Below the pieces are notes generated by a model, which did no database searches, had not been told where the DNA came from, and saw only the letters and a list, made by a program, of their open reading frames with translations. Shown piece after piece: positions 7,869 through 15,755 of a stretch of 39,388 bases of DNA. Source of the DNA: an uncultured Bacteroidota bacterium (GTDB taxonomy: Bacteria > Bacteroidota > Bacteroidia > Chitinophagales > Saprospiraceae); assembly GCA_937872515.1 (NCBI GenBank), contig CALMSX010000112.1, positions 1 through 39,388 on the forward strand. Direction: 5' to 3'. The position numbers and the translations under genes are program-made. How positions within the stretch are numbered: the stretch's first letter is position 1; each line of letters begins with the position of its first letter.

Positions 7869-8660
7869 TCACCACCCCTTCCAATTTTTGGGGTTGTCAA
7901 TAATATAATTTCTGATTCGCATCAATTCATCCTGATTGCGGATAATTCGATCGTAATAATTTTGTTGAAAAAAATGATTGTTGCGATCGTATTTGGGCAT
8001 ATCCAAATGATTTTGGTCGATGAAATCATCAATTTTTGAATTTACCCCTGATTTGAACCCGGCCATAAACGATGAAATGGATTTGGGCCTTCGTATCAAA
8101 TATGGGGGTTGGTTGCGGTGATGATGATGGTGTTGATGATGTTGATTATGGTGATGATTATGGTGTAGATACGTACGGCCGTACGTATCTACACCATAAT
8201 CATCACCCAAACGGTTTGTTTCATCAACAACGAAACGGTTCGTTTCATCATCACCCAAATGGTTTGTTTCATCAACAACGAAACGGTTTGTTTCATTATC
8301 ACCCAAACGGTTTGTTTCATCATCAACATCCCTGTTATCAGGGTTAATGGATTTTTTGCAACCGAAATTTCGCAACCGTTCATCTTCGATGTTTTTTAAA
8401 ATCACGATGGCATGAAAATGATTCGGCATAATGACATATTCATCCAAAAACAATTCCTTTCGGATGTCAAATGATTTTAACCATTCGGTTTTTACGATTT
8501 CGCCAAAATCTGATAAAATCATTTTTTTATTCTGAATTTGCCCCAGAATACAATGCCTGTTTTGTGTAACCACGGTGATGAAATATGCAGCCTCATGCGC
8601 ATAATTCCACCCCTTTAGACGATGTGACTCTATTCTGAATTTGCCGGCAAATTTTTTCAT
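7869..8660 (-). CDS. REP-associated tyrosine transposase (RAYT, Y1_Tnp/IS200-like) with repeat insertion
   Basis: A 263-residue HUH-type transposase-like protein. The N part (GWNYAHEAAYFITVVTQNR) is the usual Y1_Tnp opening. The HUH pair is in MPNHFHAIVI (His81 and His83). The C part SSFMAGFKSGVNSKI and NYYDRIIRNQDELMRIRNY holds the candidate catalytic tyrosines Tyr235/236. Such proteins are usually about 170-200 residues; the excess is an insertion at about residues 95-190 made of 8-residue repeats (VVDETNRL / GDDETNRF type, about 114-154), a segment encoded by a 58-bp palindrome (152-170) and a His-rich tract. RAYTs are single-copy domesticated relatives of IS200/IS605 that act on REP palindromes in the genome. 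The frame is intact, so the gene may be functional. No IS ends were recognised around it. Confidence 0.88.
   Translation of the reverse strand: MKKFAGKFRIESHRLKGWNYAHEAAYFITVVTQNRHCILGQIQNKKMILSDFGEIVKTEWLKSFDIRKELFLDEYVIMPNHFHAIVILKNIEDERLRNFGCKKSINPDNRDVDDETNRLGDNETNRFVVDETNHLGDDETNRFVVDETNRLGDDYGVDTYGRTYLHHNHHHNQHHQHHHHHRNQPPYLIRRPKSISSFMAGFKSGVNSKIDDFIDQNHLDMPKYDRNNHFFQQNYYDRIIRNQDELMRIRNYIIDNPKNWKGW
8118..8160. repeat. GATGAT-type low-complexity tract coding for poly-His/Asn
   Basis: Imperfect triplet repetition (gatgatgatggtgttgatga and similar) that on the minus strand encodes the His/Asn/Gln-rich stretch of the RAYT-like protein. It merges with the left arm of the palindrome at 8150. 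Confidence 0.6.
8150..8207. repeat. 58-bp perfect palindrome inside the RAYT gene (REP-like)
   Basis: Every base from 8150 to 8178 pairs with 8179 to 8207 without mismatch or spacer. The centre is acgtacggccgtacgt. It starts exactly at codon 152 of the minus-strand ORF and encodes the same peptide core (DYGVDTYGRTYLHHN) on either strand in the matching frame. REP/RAYT systems use imperfect palindromes of this kind as targets; that this one is a target is an inference. No second full copy exists in the window. Confidence 0.85.
8201..8320. repeat. Five tandem 24-bp repeats in the RAYT gene
   Basis: Units 8201-8224, 8225-8248, 8249-8272, 8273-8296 and 8297-8320 share the core acggtttgtttcat (with single changes) and alternate between two subtypes (catcaccca... 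and caacaacga...), so the array is also 2.5 copies of a 48-bp unit. Each encodes 8 residues. The first unit overlaps the right end of the palindrome. Confidence 0.85.
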
Positions 8661-8746
8661 AACACTTAGTTTGATAAAATCGAAACGCTCCTCCTTCCAG
8701 TCCTTTCATAAGGTATCATTTCTTACACCTTTTAATATATCCACGA

Positions 8747-9844
8747 TTAATAAGCTAAAATATACCTCTTGCCGGGCAAGGCGCGCACCACACCTTTGAA
8801 TTCCAGGGCCAGGAGCTGCGAGGCGAGAATGGAAGAGGGTAGATTGAGGCCATAAATCAGTTCTTCTATCCCGGTTTCTTTGCGCATGCGGATGAAATCT
8901 ACGATGGCTTCCTGCTCGGGGTCGAGTTCGATGAACATGGAGGTTTGTACTGTTTTTTTGCGATCGATGTCGTCCCAGCGCATGATATAAAGGAGGTCAT
9001 TGACGTCTTCCATGAGGTGGGCCTTGTGCTTTTTGATCAGGGCATTGCAGCCGCCCGACCATTCATCGCCTGGGCGGCCCGGGATGGCAAAGACATCTTT
9101 GTTGTATTCATTGGCAAATTCGGCGGTGATGATGGACCCACCACTGGTCTTGGACTCCACTACGATGAGGGCATCTGACAGGGCGGCGATGATGCGGTTG
9201 CGCATGGGGAAGTTGACCTTGTCGGGTCGGGTTTGGCTACAGAACTCGGTGAGCAGCCCACCGTTTTTGATCATTTTTTTGGCCAGCTCTTTGTGGGTAG
9301 CCGGGTAGATGATGTCGTGGCCGTTGCCCATCACTCCTATGGTAGGAATTTCTTTTTCCACCGATTTTTTGTGGGCACAGCCATCGATGCCATAGGCCAG
9401 GCCACTGATAATCACGACACCCAGTTCGGATAAATCTTCCACTATTTTTTCGGTAATCATTTTGCCCTGGACACTGGGTGAGCGGGTGCCCACAATGCCT
9501 ACCGTGCGGTGGGGGTTGAGAGGCTGACTGCCTTTGTAGTATAACAGCAGTGGACTGTAATCAAAATGGCGCAGCCTTCTTGGGTAATTGTCGTCTAAAA
9601 AAAACAGGATCTGGATCTTGTTTTTTTCAATAAAGACAAGCTCTTCTTCAGCCCGGTGCAAGACCTTTGATTTAACAATGTCGGCAGCCTTACTGGCTCC
9701 TATGCCGGGAATTTTCGACAGGGCCGGTTTTTTTTCTTTAAATACGGCTTCAGCACTGCCGCAGTAGCCAAGCAGGTTTTTGGAAAGTACGGGCCCGATG
9801 TTGGGCACCATGGTCAGGGCAATCCTGTACAGGGTTTCATTCAT
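8747..9844 (-). CDS. dprA: DNA-processing protein DprA (natural transformation / ssDNA handling)
   Basis: A 365-residue DprA/Smf. The protein binds incoming single-stranded DNA and loads RecA. The N domain has a helix-hairpin-helix (LSKIPGIGASKAADIV, about 42-57). The Rossmann-like core shows TVGIVGTRSPSVQGK, IISGLAYGIDGCAHK, NFPMRNRIIAALSDALIVVE, SGGSIITAEFANEY and FAIPGRPGDEWSGGCNALI. The last 65 residues form a winged-helix DML1-like domain (about 300-365). The ATG at 9844 gives the standard start MNETLYRIALTMVPNIGP. It lies 53 bases after the TMTC-like gene on the same strand, with a perfect hairpin in between. Length and motifs are normal. Confidence 0.96.
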   Translation of the reverse strand: MNETLYRIALTMVPNIGPVLSKNLLGYCGSAEAVFKEKKPALSKIPGIGASKAADIVKSKVLHRAEEELVFIEKNKIQILFFLDDNYPRRLRHFDYSPLLLYYKGSQPLNPHRTVGIVGTRSPSVQGKMITEKIVEDLSELGVVIISGLAYGIDGCAHKKSVEKEIPTIGVMGNGHDIIYPATHKELAKKMIKNGGLLTEFCSQTRPDKVNFPMRNRIIAALSDALIVVESKTSGGSIITAEFANEYNKDVFAIPGRPGDEWSGGCNALIKKHKAHLMEDVNDLLYIMRWDDIDRKKTVQTSMFIELDPEQEAIVDFIRMRKETGIEELIYGLNLPSSILASQLLALEFKGVVRALPGKRYILAY

Positions 9845-9860
9845 AGCGCTATGTTTAAGT

Positions 9861-9886
9861 CCGATTATAATTGGGATTATAATCGG
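9861..9886. repeat. Perfect 10-bp inverted repeat between TMTC-like gene and dprA
   Basis: Arms ccgattataa (9861-9870) and ttataatcgg (9877-9886) with a 6-base loop. It lies in the short gap between two co-directional genes and has no T run, so it is more likely an mRNA stem or attenuation/processing site than a strong terminator. Confidence 0.6.
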
Positions 9887-9897
9887 GTTGGGTTTAC

Positions 9898-11805
9898 TTA
9901 CTGCTGGGCTACTCTACTCAAATAGAGCTGTGCCTGGTTACTATCGCCAAGGGCATTCAAACATTCGCCTGTCAACTGATTGAGGGTGGGTTGATTCGGG
10001 TCTATTTCAAGGCCCAATTTCATGAAATGAACAGCCCATTTCAGGTCATCGGCACCTTTTTTTGCCATTAGCGTCTTACCCACTTTAATGTAAAAAGTCA
10101 TCATTTGGTTCAAATCCGGACCGGTTCCGTTCAAATATTTTAAATATTCGGTCAGGAAGGATACATCGGGCCTTCTGTAAATGATCTGTTCGAAGTCCGT
10201 TAAAAACGGGGTCAGTTCTTTGTCCAGGTTGTAAGATTCACCGGCAATACCGGCCATCATTAGATTGGCATTGTAATATTTGGGTATGATATCCGCGGCC
10301 TTTCGGGCATAGGGCATGGCCTCTTTGAGCAGGGCTCTTTTTTTGGCCACATCCTGGGTTTCTTTGAATTCATTAAACAAGGCAGTAGCCATAAATGAAT
10401 TGGCCCTGGCGCTGTTGCCCGATACCCGCATGGCACTCTGGTTGAGGGTAAGGGCGGTTTCCCAATCCGGCACCCTGATGAAGCTGAGGAAGGCAAAGGC
10501 AAGAACGGGAATGGACAAAAAGGCAACTTGTCCTATTTCTTTTTGGGCGTTGTTCCAACGTTCACCCAGTTCCCAAATGGCCCAAACCAGTAGCAGACAA
10601 AAACCCAGGGATGGCATGTAGATAAAACGATCATTCATAAAGGTACCCAGGTTGATCACGATGTTGGAAACGATGGTAAGGGTAATGAGGTAAAAGGCAA
10701 TGGCGTAGCCAGAAAGTTGTTTGGCCTTAAGTTGTTTCCAAGCCCAGTAAGTCATACCTCCATACAGCAGGGCTGATAGCCATACCTGCCACTTGGTCCA
10801 GTTCATTATGGGTATGGCATAGGGATAGTAATCATGGGTAAGCGGAAAGGGTAAAAATAAAAGTTTGATGTACAGTCCCAGGGTATATAAAATGGTAGCC
10901 AATTTTTCTCCCCCCTTCATTTCCAGGAAGGGGTTGTTCATGATATCGGTTATTTTTTGATCCAGTTGGGGGACCCCTGAAATCGAAAATCGGATCATAA
11001 GGTAGGCAAATGACACCACCATCAACCAGCCCAGGCTGTTCCAGGCCTTGCCTCTGTGATCACCCCCAAAGACCCAAATAGAAAGCGGAATTACCGCTGC
11101 AAAGGTGATGGTGTTTTCTTTGGATAGCAAGCCCAAAAAATAGGTGGCAAGGGCTGCGTATAAATAATTTTTTCCCTTGCCATACATGTAATGCAATACA
11201 AACAAGTACAGCGACAGCAGGGAAAACAACATGGCCATGATTTCATCGCGGCCTTTGATATTGGCCACCGCTTCAACGTGGATGGGATGAACCAGGTAAA
11301 GCAGGGCGGCTGCAAAACCCATGTCAAACCAGCCCAATAAAGGTTTTTTGTCCGGGATCAATAGCTGAACAAGTCTTAAAATAAAGACACAACTTAAGAT
11401 GTATAAAAGGAGGTTTATGACATGGCTGACACCGGGTTTCAGCTCATTGAAGATGCCGTATTCCATAGCAAAGGTGACCAGAGACAGGGGGCGATAACGA
11501 TTGCCCTGGACCAGGTTTTGTTGTGCTCCAAAATAGCCCGTCATGGATTCAGTGCTTAAAATTTCATAGATGCCACTAAATCCCTTTTTGGTAAACTGAT
11601 TGTCGGTGATGACAATTTGATCGTCGAGCACATAGCCGTAATTAGCCGTTTGGTAATAAATAAACAAACCAACTACCAGAAGAACAGCTACCTTCCAACC
11701 TTGATTTTTCCAAAAACCGGAGGGCAACGGAAGGGGTGCAGCTTCTATTTTAGGTTTGTTTTCGCTGACAATAGAGCTTTTTTTAACCTGCTTTTGTTTG
11801 GCCAT
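9898..11805 (-). CDS. TMTC-like GT-C membrane glycosyltransferase with C-terminal TPR-like region
   Basis: A 635-residue polytopic protein resembling the bacterial relatives of the TMTC O-mannosyltransferases. After a short soluble start comes a first membrane helix, then the loop YGYVLDDQIVITDN with the Asp61-Asp62 pair typical of GT-C enzymes, then NRYRPLSLVTFAMEY and HPIHVEAVANIKGRDEIMAM, both hallmark blocks of this family, and SKENTITFAAVIPLS. About 11 membrane helices are seen up to residue 450. The last 170 residues are soluble, Ala-rich and helical with TPR character (AMPYARKAADIIPKYYNANL, FMKLGLEIDPNQPTLN) and would face the periplasm. It probably transfers a lipid-linked sugar to a protein or glycan. 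Promoter-like TAATTTTG lies upstream. Confidence 0.8.
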   Translation of the reverse strand: MAKQKQVKKSSIVSENKPKIEAAPLPLPSGFWKNQGWKVAVLLVVGLFIYYQTANYGYVLDDQIVITDNQFTKKGFSGIYEILSTESMTGYFGAQQNLVQGNRYRPLSLVTFAMEYGIFNELKPGVSHVINLLLYILSCVFILRLVQLLIPDKKPLLGWFDMGFAAALLYLVHPIHVEAVANIKGRDEIMAMLFSLLSLYLFVLHYMYGKGKNYLYAALATYFLGLLSKENTITFAAVIPLSIWVFGGDHRGKAWNSLGWLMVVSFAYLMIRFSISGVPQLDQKITDIMNNPFLEMKGGEKLATILYTLGLYIKLLFLPFPLTHDYYPYAIPIMNWTKWQVWLSALLYGGMTYWAWKQLKAKQLSGYAIAFYLITLTIVSNIVINLGTFMNDRFIYMPSLGFCLLLVWAIWELGERWNNAQKEIGQVAFLSIPVLAFAFLSFIRVPDWETALTLNQSAMRVSGNSARANSFMATALFNEFKETQDVAKKRALLKEAMPYARKAADIIPKYYNANLMMAGIAGESYNLDKELTPFLTDFEQIIYRRPDVSFLTEYLKYLNGTGPDLNQMMTFYIKVGKTLMAKKGADDLKWAVHFMKLGLEIDPNQPTLNQLTGECLNALGDSNQAQLYLSRVAQQ

Positions 11806-11858
11806 AGATCAAAAATATTTATAGAGTATTTAAAGGGACTTCCAAATTAAACTGCGTC

Positions 11859-11866
11859 CAAAATTA
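11859..11866 (-). promoter_or_regulatory. Putative -7 element of the TMTC-like gene promoter
   Basis: Reads TAATTTTG on the minus strand; about 53 bases before the ATG at 11805. No good -33 TTG was found at the usual spacing. Confidence 0.4.
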
Positions 11867-11930
11867 GAAAATTTATAGCATCTCACGGTTCCTACTTTTT
11901 TAAGTCGCATTTTGATTGTTCATTTGCCTT

Positions 11931-12554
11931 ATGAAACTTCTAAGCAAAAATTTTTATTTATCGGAAGATGTTGCCGCGTTGGCCTTACAATTATTGGGTA
12001 AGGTGTTGATCTGTGAATCTGATGGCATCATAAGCCATAGCCGGATTGTAGAAACGGAGGCGTACAGGGGTCCGGATGACAGGGCCTGTCATGCATTTAA
12101 CTACAGAAGAACGGATCGAACCGAGGTGATGTACGCTGCCGGCGGTTGTGCTTATGTGTATATTTCTTACGGCATGCATCATTTGCTCAACGTGGTTACT
12201 GCTCCACAAGACAAGGCGCATGCGGTTTTGATCCGTGCTGTGGAACCGATCCTTGGATTGGAATCCATCCAGCAGCGGCGGGGGATTGAGGCCAATAATT
12301 ATTTGCTTACCGGTGGGCCGGGAAAAATTTGTCAGGGACTTGGCATTGATAAATCCTGGAACCGACTTTTGTTTTATGACCCTAAATCACCTTTAAGAAT
12401 AGCCGATGATGGATTCAAACCAGGAGAGGTAATCAGTACACCTCGAGTTGGCATGTCAGTGCATGTAGGCCCCCACGCACATTGGCCCTGGAGGTATTAT
12501 TTGGCCGGCAATCAATGGGTGAGTCGTCCTTTAAAGTTGAGCTATTCGTGGTAA
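11931..12554 (+). CDS. mpg: 3-methyladenine DNA glycosylase (AAG/MPG family)
   Basis: A 207-residue alkyladenine DNA glycosylase that excises alkylated purines in base-excision repair. The family blocks are present: LALQLLGKVL, IVETEAYRGPDDRACHAF (with the catalytic Glu of VETEAY), TDRTEVMYAAGGCAYVYISYGMHH (includes the YVY wedge region), LNVVT, AVLIRAVEP and GGPGKICQGLGID. The ATG at 11931 starts MKLLSKNFYL, a usual start; a TTG at 11916 would add five residues without support. It diverges from the TMTC-like gene. Length is normal (about 190-210). Confidence 0.94.
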   Translation: MKLLSKNFYLSEDVAALALQLLGKVLICESDGIISHSRIVETEAYRGPDDRACHAFNYRRTDRTEVMYAAGGCAYVYISYGMHHLLNVVTAPQDKAHAVLIRAVEPILGLESIQQRRGIEANNYLLTGGPGKICQGLGIDKSWNRLLFYDPKSPLRIADDGFKPGEVISTPRVGMSVHVGPHAHWPWRYYLAGNQWVSRPLKLSYSW

Positions 12555-12560
12555 AAAAAA

Positions 12561-12585
12561 AGCGCCTCCTTTGATCGGAAGCGCT
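12561..12585 (-). terminator. Terminator of the first haloperoxidase-like gene
   Basis: Stem agcgc-tcc / gga-gcgct with one mismatch and a 7-base loop, followed on the minus strand by nine T's (A run 12553-12561). It lies 30 bases beyond the stop of the minus-strand gene and just after the convergent glycosylase gene. Confidence 0.7.
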
Positions 12586-12615
12586 CTCTAACAAGTTGAC
12601 GAGGTCTCCGTCGTA

Positions 12616-13989
12616 TTATTTTTTCACATTGTAGGCAATGGCATTGTTGCCAATTACTTTGCCCAATCTTAAACCTTCGGTGCAATCAAATCTGGGATGC
12701 ACACCAAGTGGTATTCTTGAAAAGGCATTTTCTTCTCCAATTTGGGTTTGGGTGGTGTAGGTTCTAGGGGTACCATTGAATTCACTGCGTCCATAGTGGC
12801 AACGGTCGGTAAAGGTGTAGCTTTCTCCAAAAAATTCACCTAAGACTGAAATGCTCAATCCTCCAAAGGTAGAGTGGCCAGATGGATATCCTGGGAAAGG
12901 AGGTGTAAGGTTTTCAGTACCCAAGGCGTTTCCCAAAATGGTTTTGAAATTAGGGTTGATGGTAGCTGGTATATAATTGGAAGGTCTTTCTACATTGTAT
13001 AAAAATTTGGAACCCCAGGCGGCCACTGCTGCGTCGTTTTCTGCAATACCCAATTTTAACAATAAATGAAGTGAAAATTCCAGGTTGGCACTTTCATTCT
13101 GGATCATTTGATTGGCGATCTGGAAAACCCTGGCTGGTGGGCTGAAAGTAAGACCAACGATGTCATCACTCCAAAACTCAGCCCTCCACCTTCTCTCAGG
13201 TGTCAGGTTGGTAATGTTTTCATTAACTTCAGCAAAGTCTTTATAATATTGACTTGATGGATTGGTGCTGTAAGCCGGAGGAGGAGGAGAAACCAGGTTG
13301 TTGCCAAAAGTGGCGAAAGTCCTTACCTTTCCCCAGTAGGGTGACAAAGATTTGCCGTCTGGCGAACTCCATTTGCCGGGTCCTACAGGTTGTGTATAAG
13401 AAGCAGGAAACGGATCCAAAGCCTGGCTTTTTCCTTCAGTGTCTGTATCTGCATATTTGATAATGGCATCTGCAACCAACCTACCCCATTCCTGAGAATT
13501 ATCAAAAATCTCTTGAGAAATGTTGGTTTTTAAGGTGTTGTTCATGGTTGCCTCCAGATCCTTCATCAATCCCCTTTGGTCTGCATTGGCAGAATGCATA
13601 AAATACTCTGTTGACTTTGCCAATGCCGCATTAACAGCTACATTCCAATCATACTTGAGTTTATCTTTTGGCAAATCTGGCACAACAAGGCCGGTTAGTT
13701 TGGTGTCATTGGAAACAAAATCAGGCATACCGGGAAGACCTGCTTCATAAGCTGCCATCCAAATGTAAGCTAAAGCTCTGGATGTAGGTGCAGGCCTGAA
13801 ACCAGCCAGGTCTTTTTCAACATCCATATAAAGATTGATCCACTCACTTACAACATTGCTATTGTAATGGGCAGTTAGATTTTGCTCTTCAACAATGGGA
13901 TCATCATCGTCATTGTTTTTACAGGAAAGAACAAAGAGCATCGCAAAGAGCGATAGGAAAAAGATTTTGTGGGTTAACTTGCTAATCAT
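12616..13989 (-). CDS. Vanadium-dependent haloperoxidase / PAP2-like lipoprotein (paralogue A)
   Basis: A 457-residue protein with lipobox VLSC (Cys23) and an Asp-rich linker after it, so it is expected to be a lipoprotein outside the cytoplasm. The C-terminal half is the PAP2/vanadium-haloperoxidase fold. The anion-site residues are all there: Lys328 and Arg335 seven residues apart in KFLYNVERP, Ser370-Gly371-His372 in YPSGHS, and Arg425 and His431 in SRIPLGVHPRFD. Spacing and sequence fit vanadium haloperoxidases (Lys/Arg, SGH, Arg/His) more than short PAP2 phosphatases. A Pro at the fourth block (GVHPRFD) and the missing aromatic cues leave halide choice, or even peroxidase versus phosphatase activity, open. 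It is about 75-80% identical by eye to the next gene. Confidence 0.85.
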   Translation of the reverse strand: MISKLTHKIFFLSLFAMLFVLSCKNNDDDDPIVEEQNLTAHYNSNVVSEWINLYMDVEKDLAGFRPAPTSRALAYIWMAAYEAGLPGMPDFVSNDTKLTGLVVPDLPKDKLKYDWNVAVNAALAKSTEYFMHSANADQRGLMKDLEATMNNTLKTNISQEIFDNSQEWGRLVADAIIKYADTDTEGKSQALDPFPASYTQPVGPGKWSSPDGKSLSPYWGKVRTFATFGNNLVSPPPPAYSTNPSSQYYKDFAEVNENITNLTPERRWRAEFWSDDIVGLTFSPPARVFQIANQMIQNESANLEFSLHLLLKLGIAENDAAVAAWGSKFLYNVERPSNYIPATINPNFKTILGNALGTENLTPPFPGYPSGHSTFGGLSISVLGEFFGESYTFTDRCHYGRSEFNGTPRTYTTQTQIGEENAFSRIPLGVHPRFDCTEGLRLGKVIGNNAIAYNVKK

Positions 13990-14043
13990 GGCTAATTTTT
14001 TAATAAAACAATAATCAAACTTCTAATTAAAAAGAAGATGGGG

Positions 14044-14051
14044 CAAAGGTA
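14044..14051 (-). promoter_or_regulatory. Putative promoter (-7 element) of haloperoxidase-like gene A
   Basis: Reads TACCTTTG on the minus strand, with a TTG 22 bases upstream (14074-14076), a normal Bacteroidota spacing. The implied leader is about 48 bases. Confidence 0.55.
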
Positions 14052-14210
14052 GGTGCCAGATTAAATAATAAGCCAATTAAATTATTAGAATATGTTTAGA
14101 AATTACGCCGAAACAGTATTTAATTTTTTATTATCTTAAAAAAAATTATATAATGTCTTAGAGTTAAGTGAATTCCAAATTTATGGAATTTATCAAGGAA
14201 AAATAAAAAA

Positions 14211-14235
14211 GGCGGCATCCTTATGGGGTGCCGCC
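14211..14235 (-). terminator. Strong terminator of haloperoxidase-like gene B (bidirectional shape)
   Basis: A 10-pair stem (ggcggcatcc with ggggtgccgcc), loop ttat, flanked by A's on one side and T's on the other. It stands 27 bases beyond the stop of the minus-strand gene and would terminate on either strand. Confidence 0.8.
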
Positions 14236-14262
14236 TTTTTGTATTATTGTGCTGCTTGATTA

Positions 14263-15639
14263 TTATTTTTTAAGGTTAAATGCTACTGCATTTTTACCTA
14301 TTTGTTTGCCCAAACGAAGTCCTTCTGTGCAGTCGAAACGTGGGTGTACACCGAGAGGAATTCTTGAGTAAGCATTTTCTTCGCCAATTTGTGTCATGGT
14401 AGTATATGTTCTTGGAGTACCATTGAACTCAGATCTTCCGTAGTGACAACGATCTGTAAAAGTGTAATTTTCACCAAAAAACTCAGATAAAACAGAAATA
14501 CCCAAACCAGCAAAGGTTGAATGGCCAGAAGGATATCCAGGGAAAGGAGGAGTAAGATTGTCAGTGCCAACGGCATTTCCTAAAATGGTTCTAAAATCTG
14601 AATTGATTACCTTTGGGATGTAGTTGAAAGGTCTTTCACAATTATAATAATATTTTGAACCCCAACATGCAACAGCTGCATCATTTTGTGCCATTCCCAA
14701 TTTATATAAGAGTTGGACACAGAATTCAAGATTAGCATTTTCATTTTGAATCATCTGATTTGCAATTTGAAAAGTCCTTGCTGGAGGGCTGAAGGTTAGG
14801 CCAACGATGTCATCACTCCAGAATTCTGCTCTCCATCTTCTTTCGTGGGTAAGATTAACGATGTTTTCGTTCACTTCTTCAAAATCCTTGTAGTATTGGC
14901 TTGCAGGGTTGGTGCTATAAGCCGGGGGAGGAGGGGAAAGCAACTCGTTACCAAAAGTAGCAAACGTTCTAACTTTTCCCCAGTAAGGGAACAAAGATTT
15001 TCCATCAACTGGTTGCCATAAGCCTTGTCCGACAGGTGGTACGTAGGAAACTGGCAAAGCATCTGCAGCTTGTTTTACACCTTCAACATCCGTATCTGCA
15101 TAAGCATTAATGGCATCAGCCACCAGCCTGCCCCATTCTTGTGAATTGGTAAATTTTTCTTGAGATACACTGCCTTTTAGGGTAGAATTCAAAGTTGATT
15201 CCAGGTCATTGATCAAACCTCTTTGCTCAGTATTGGCCGCTGGCATCATGTGCTCCATCGTCCTGGCAATGGCCGCATTGACAGCTACATTCCAATCATA
15301 CTTAAGCGGATCTTTTGGGAGATCAGGAACATTTAAACCTGACAGTTTGGTATCGTTTGAAACAAAATCGGGCATACCAGGAAGGGCTGCTTCGTAACCA
15401 GACATCCATATATATGCAAGGGCTCTTGAAGTGGCAGCAGGTCTAAAACCTGGAAGATCTTTCTCAATGTCCATGTACAGTTGAATCCACTCAGTTACTA
15501 CATTGTTGTTGTAGTGAGCGGTTAGATTTTGCTCAGGAGTTGTAGGATCAATCGGATCTCGCTCGTCTTTACAAGAAGCGATAAAAAGTCCTGACAACAG
15601 TACAAAGAAAAATGTCTTGTAGATAAATCGGAAGTTCAT
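14263..15639 (-). CDS. Vanadium-dependent haloperoxidase / PAP2-like lipoprotein (paralogue B)
   Basis: A 458-residue lipoprotein (lipobox IASC, Cys23) and clear tandem paralogue of the downstream gene, with the same order of blocks from NLTAHYN to LRLGK. Active-site residues are conserved: KYYYNCERP (Lys329, Arg336), YPSGHS (His373) and SRIPLGVHPRFD (Arg426, His432). The shared EFWSDDIVGLTFSPPAR block is a strong family mark of the Bacteroidota haloperoxidase-like proteins. Divergence is highest in the leader and in about residues 110-200. It has its own promoter and terminator, so it is transcribed apart from paralogue A. It diverges from the response-regulator operon, an arrangement that suggests shared control. 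Confidence 0.86.
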   Translation of the reverse strand: MNFRFIYKTFFFVLLSGLFIASCKDERDPIDPTTPEQNLTAHYNNNVVTEWIQLYMDIEKDLPGFRPAATSRALAYIWMSGYEAALPGMPDFVSNDTKLSGLNVPDLPKDPLKYDWNVAVNAAIARTMEHMMPAANTEQRGLINDLESTLNSTLKGSVSQEKFTNSQEWGRLVADAINAYADTDVEGVKQAADALPVSYVPPVGQGLWQPVDGKSLFPYWGKVRTFATFGNELLSPPPPAYSTNPASQYYKDFEEVNENIVNLTHERRWRAEFWSDDIVGLTFSPPARTFQIANQMIQNENANLEFCVQLLYKLGMAQNDAAVACWGSKYYYNCERPFNYIPKVINSDFRTILGNAVGTDNLTPPFPGYPSGHSTFAGLGISVLSEFFGENYTFTDRCHYGRSEFNGTPRTYTTMTQIGEENAYSRIPLGVHPRFDCTEGLRLGKQIGKNAVAFNLKK

Positions 15640-15688
15640 GGTTTAATCTTTTTTAAATCTTTGATTTTCAATTTTAAAATTACGGCTA

Positions 15689-15696
15689 CAAAGTTA
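15689..15696 (-). promoter_or_regulatory. Putative -7 element of haloperoxidase-like gene B
   Basis: Reads TAACTTTG on the minus strand, 50 bases before the ATG. No TTG at standard spacing was found, so a regulator may be needed. Confidence 0.45.
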
Positions 15697-15755
15697 AATT
15701 TTGCAGGGTGCTTATCGAAACTTTTATACTTAAAAATTACTTAGAAAGGGGCTGA

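Noticed and set aside
6919..7884. Long antisense ORF (321 codons) across dinB
   Set aside because: All of dinB's catalytic motifs are on the plus strand; the antisense frame is low-complexity Gly/Val/Glu/Phe, a mirror of the C-rich dinB codons.
8201..8320. Possible CRISPR array
   Set aside because: The 24-bp units are directly adjacent with no unique spacers, lie inside a coding frame, and no cas gene is near.
8072..8347. A plus-strand ORF of 91 codons through the palindrome and repeats
   Set aside because: It is a shadow of the minus-strand RAYT gene; it exists because the palindrome and repeats stay open in both directions and it has no family motif.
14171..14190. Small inverted repeat (aattcca / tggaatt) before the haloperoxidase B terminator
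   Set aside because: Seven-base AT-rich arms are expected by chance in this composition; no further support.
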